From Piscicola geometra (taxonomy: Eukaryota > Annelida > Clitellata > Hirudinida > Piscicolidae), in the NCBI GenBank assembly GCA_943735955.1, contig CALSEQ010000041.1:125001-189000 (forward strand): 64,000 bases of DNA, read 5' to 3'. The stretch's first letter is position 1. Every line of letters begins with the position of its first letter. The notes beneath the pieces were generated by a model. The model saw only the letters and a program-made list of their open reading frames with translations. It was not told the origin of the DNA and did no database searches. A program made the position numbers and the translations under genes. Shown piece after piece: positions 59,801 through 64,000 of the stretch.

Positions 59801-62800
59801 ATAAGCACTCAATTACATTTCAACTGGTATAAACACTCAATTACATTTCAACTGGTATAAGCACTCAATTACATTTCAATGGGTATAAGCACTCAATTAC
59901 ATTTCAACTGGTATAAGCACTCAATTACATTTCAACTGGTATAAGCACTCAATTACATTTCAATGGGTATAAGCACTCAATTACATTTTAATGGGTATAA
60001 GCACTCAATTACATTTCAATGGGTATAAGCACTCAATTACATTTCAATGGGTATAAGCACTCAATTACATTTCAATGGGTATAAGCACTCAATTACATTT
60101 CAATGGGTATAAGCACTCAATTACATTTCAATGGGTATAAGCACTCAATTACATTTCAATGGGTATAAGCACTCAATTACATTTCAATGGGTATAAGCAC
60201 TCAATTACATTTCAATGGGTATAAGCACTCAATTACATTTCAATGGGTATAAGCACTCAATTACATTTCAATGGGTATAAGCACTCAATTACATTTCAAC
60301 TTGGTATAAGCACTCAATTACATTTCAATGGGTATAAGCACTCAATTACATTTCAACTGGTATAAGCACTCAATTACATTTCAACTGGTATAAGCACTCA
60401 ATTACATTTCAATGGGTATAAGCACTCAATTACATTTCAATGGGTATAAGCACTCAATTACATTTCAATGGGTATAAGCACTCAATTACATTTCAATGGG
60501 TATAAGCACTCAATTACATTTTAACTGGTATAAGCACTCAATTACATTTCAATGGGTATAAGCACTCAATTACATTTCAATTGGTATAAGCACTCAATTA
60601 CATTTTAATGGGTATAAGCACTCAATTACATTTTAATGGGTATAAGCACTCAATTACATTTCAACTGGTATAAGCACTCAATTACATTTCAACTGGTATA
60701 AGCACTCAATTACATTTCAATGGGTATAAGCACTCAATTACATTTCAACTGGTATAAGCACTCAATTACATTTCAACTGGTATAAGCACTCAATTACATT
60801 TCAATGGGTATAAGCACTCAATTACATTTCAATGGGTATAAGCACTCAATTACATTTCAACTGGTATAAGCACTCAATTACATTTCAACTTGGTATAAGC
60901 ACTCAATTACATTTCAACTGGTATAAGCACTCAATTACATTTTAACTGGTATAAGCACTCAATTACATTTTAATGGGTATAAGCACTCAATTACATTTCA
61001 ATGGGTATAAGCACTCAATTACATTTCAACTGGTATAAGCACTCAATTACATTTCAATGGGTATAAGCACTCAATTACATTTCAACTGGTATAAGCACTC
61101 AATTACATTTCAATGGGTATAAGCACTCAATTACATTTCAACTTGGTATAAGCACTCAATTACATTTCAACTGGTATAAGCACTCAATTACATTTCAATG
61201 GGTATAAGCACTCAATTACATTTCAATGGGTATAAGCACTCAATTACATTTTAACTGGTATAAGCACTCAATTACATTTCAATGGGTATAAGCACTCAAT
61301 TACATTTCAATTGGTATAAGCACTCAATTACATTTCAATGGGTATAAGCACTCAATTACATTTCAATGGGTATAAGCACTCAATTACATTTCAATGGGTA
61401 TAAGCACTCAATTACATTTCAACTGGTATAAGCACTCAATTACATTTCAACTGGTATAAGCACTCAATTACATTTCAACTGGTATAAGCACTCAATTACA
61501 TTTCAATGGGTATAAGCACTCAATTACATTTCAATGGGTATAAGCACTCAATTACATTTCAACTGGTATAAGCACTCAATTACATTTCAATGGGTATAAG
61601 CACTCAATTACATTTCAATGGGTATAAGCACTCAATTACATTTCAACTGGTATAAGCACTCAATTACATTTCAATGGGTATAAGCACTCAATTACATTTC
61701 AATGGGTATAAGCACTCAATTACATTTCAATGGGTATAAGCACTCAATTACATTTCAATGGGTATAAGCACTCAATTACATTTCAATGGGTATAAGCACT
61801 CAATTACATTTCAATGGGTATAAGCACTCAATTACATTTCAATGGGTATAAGCACTCAATTACATTTTAACTGGTATAAGCACTCAATTACATTTCAATG
61901 GGTATAAGCACTCAATTACATTTCAATGGGTATAAGCACTCAATTACATTTCAATGGGTATAAGCACTCAATTACATTTCAATGGGTATAAGCACTCAAT
62001 TACATTTCAATGGGTATAAGCACTCAATTACATTTTAATTGGTATAAGCACTCAATTACATTTCAATGGGTATAAGCACTCAATTACATTTCAATGGGTA
62101 TAAGCACTCAATTACATTTCAACTTGGTATAAGCACTCAATTACATTTCAACTGGTATAAGCACTCAATTACATTTCAATGGGTATAAGCACTCAATTAC
62201 ATTTCAATGGGTATAAGCACTCAATTACATTTCAATGGGTATAAGCACTCAATTACATTTCAACTGGTATAAGCACTCAATTACATTTCAATGGGTATAA
62301 GCACTCAATTACATTTCAATGGGTATAAGCACTCAATTACATTTCAATGGGTATAAGCACTCAATTACATTTCAATGGGTATAAGCACTCAATTACATTT
62401 CAACTTGGTATAAGCACTCAATTACATTTCAACTTGGTATAAGCACTCAATTACATTTCAATGGGTATAAGCACTCAATTACATTTCAATGGGTATAAGC
62501 ACTCAATTACATTTCAACTGGTATAAGCACTCAATTACATTTCAATGGGTATAAGCACTCAATTACATTTCAATGGGTATAAGCACCCAATTACATTTCA
62601 ATGGGTATAAGCACTCAATTACATTTCAATTGGTATAAGCACTCAATTACATTTCAATGGGTATAAGCACTCAATTACATTTCAATGGGTATAAGCACTC
62701 AATTACATTTCAATGGGTATAAGCACTCAATTACATTTCAATGGGTATAAGCACTCAATTACATTTCAACTTGGTATAAGCACTCAATTACATTTCAATG

Positions 62801-64000
62801 GGTATAAGCACTCAATTACATTTCAATGGGTATAAGCACTCAATTACATTTCAATGGGTATAAGCACTCAATTACATTTCAACTGGTATAAGCACTCAAT
62901 TACATTTCAATGGGTATAAGCACTCAATTACATTTCAATGGGTATAAGCACTCAATTACATTTCAATGGGTATAAGCACTCAATTACATTTTAACTGGTA
63001 TAAGCACTCAATTACATTTCAATGGGTATAAGCACTCAATTACATTTCAATGGGTATAAGCACTCAATTACATTTCAATGGGTATAAGCACTCAATTACA
63101 TTTCAATGGGTATAAGCACTCAATTACATTTCAATGGGTATAAGCACTCAATTACATTTTAATTGGTATAAGCACTCAATTACATTTCAATGGGTATAAG
63201 CACTCAATTACATTTCAATGGGTATAAGCACTCAATTACATTTCAACTTGGTATAAGCACTCAATTACATTTCAACTGGTATAAGCACTCAATTACATTT
63301 CAACTGGTATAAGCACTCAATTACATTTCAACTTGGTATAAGCACTCAATTACATTTCAATGGGTATAAGCACTCAATTACATTTCAATGGGTATAAGCA
63401 CTCAATTACATTTCAATGGGTATAAGCACTCAATTACATTTCAACTGGTATAAGCACTCAATTACATTTCAATGGGTATAAGCACTCAATTACATTTCAA
63501 CTGGTATAAGCACTCAATTACATTTCAACTGGTATAAGCACTCAATTACATTTCAATGGGTATAAGCACTCAATTACATTTCAACTGGTATAAGCACTCA
63601 ATTACATTTCAATGGGTATAAGCACTCAATTACATTTCAACTGGTATAAGCACTCAATTACATTTCAACTTGGTATAAGCACTCAATTACATTTCAATGG
63701 GTATAAGCACTCAATTACATTTCAATGGGTATAAGCACTCAATTACATTTCAATGGGTATAAGCACTCAATTACATTTCAACTGGTATAAGCACTCAATT
63801 ACATTTCAATGGGTATAAGCACTCAATTACATTTCAACTGGTATAAGCACTCAATTACATTTCAACTGGTATAAGCACTCAATTACATTTCAACTGGTAT
63901 AAGCACTCAATTACATTTCAATTGGTATAAGCACTCAATTACATTTCAACTGGTATAAGCACTCAATTACATTTCAACTGGTATAAGCACTCAATTACAT
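26889..64000. repeat. 28-bp satellite array, at least 37.1 kb, about 1,325 copies
   Basis: Each unit begins TATAAGCACTCAATTACATT and ends in an 8-9 bp tail: TCAATGGG (commonest), TCAACTGG, TCAATTGG, TTAATGGG, TTAACTGG or the 9-base TCAACTTGG. Units are 28 bp, or 29 with the CTTGG tail. Outside the tail, variants are rare: CACCCAATT (28,441, about 32,490, 35,990, 42,051, 62,586), TATAAACAC (about 29,527, 39,883, 43,812, 44,233, 59,828), CTCACTTAC (about 31,557, 45,753, 46,313, 49,258, 53,328), and single TATATGCAC (about 36,433), TATAGGCAC (about 31,972), TGTAAGCAC (28,154) and TAAAAGCAC (32,614). No other sequence interrupts it and it runs off the right edge. No long frame is open. Confidence 0.99.

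Noticed and set aside
26889..64000. CRISPR array
   Set aside because: Units are contiguous with no spacers, and the genome is eukaryotic; it is a satellite.

Overview
This is a eukaryotic (metazoan) genome window. Split exons with GT..AG boundaries, CR1/Jockey-like and Tc1-like transposons, tRNA-derived SINEs and long microsatellites all point that way. The species cannot be named from the sequence; an invertebrate with a repeat-rich genome fits best (inference).

The one confidently recognised gene fills 3.1-26.9 kb on the minus strand. It is the Mediator kinase-module subunit MED13 (Drosophila skuld). I could read 19 exons from 26,166 down to the stop codon at 3,117. Every donor/acceptor pair agrees in phase and the exons total 5,469 nt (1,822 codons plus stop). 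A further upstream exon lies at about 26.3-26.84 kb. The C-terminal half (exons at 16.3-3.1 kb) matches the MedPIWI part of MED13 almost block by block. The middle (26.8-20.8 kb) is low-complexity, rich in Gln, Asn and Ser, as expected for its disordered linker. The N-terminal domain is not in the window.

The introns hold many insertions: two decayed CR1-like LINE copies (7.7-10.1 and 17.2-18.5 kb), a LINE 3' fragment (12.8-13.1 kb), a Tc1-like remnant split by a LINE (16.4-18.5 kb), a 1-kb miniature LTR element with matching target-site duplications (18.57-19.58 kb) plus its solo LTR (23.55 kb), a hAT-like non-autonomous element (19.8 kb) with a truncated relative (12.3 kb), and several SINE copies. 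Minisatellites sit directly against splice sites in many introns.

Left of MED13 (0-3 kb), a convergent plus-strand gene is suggested by weak exon candidates and a polyadenylation signal at 2,910, but I cannot identify it.

From 26,889 to the right edge (at least 37.1 kb, 58% of the window) there is one uninterrupted satellite with a 28-bp unit, about 1,325 copies, with internal higher-order duplications. It abuts the most upstream MED13 exon visible, so it is either a giant intronic satellite of MED13 or the edge of a larger heterochromatic block. This is the most unusual thing in the window. I found no new protein system.
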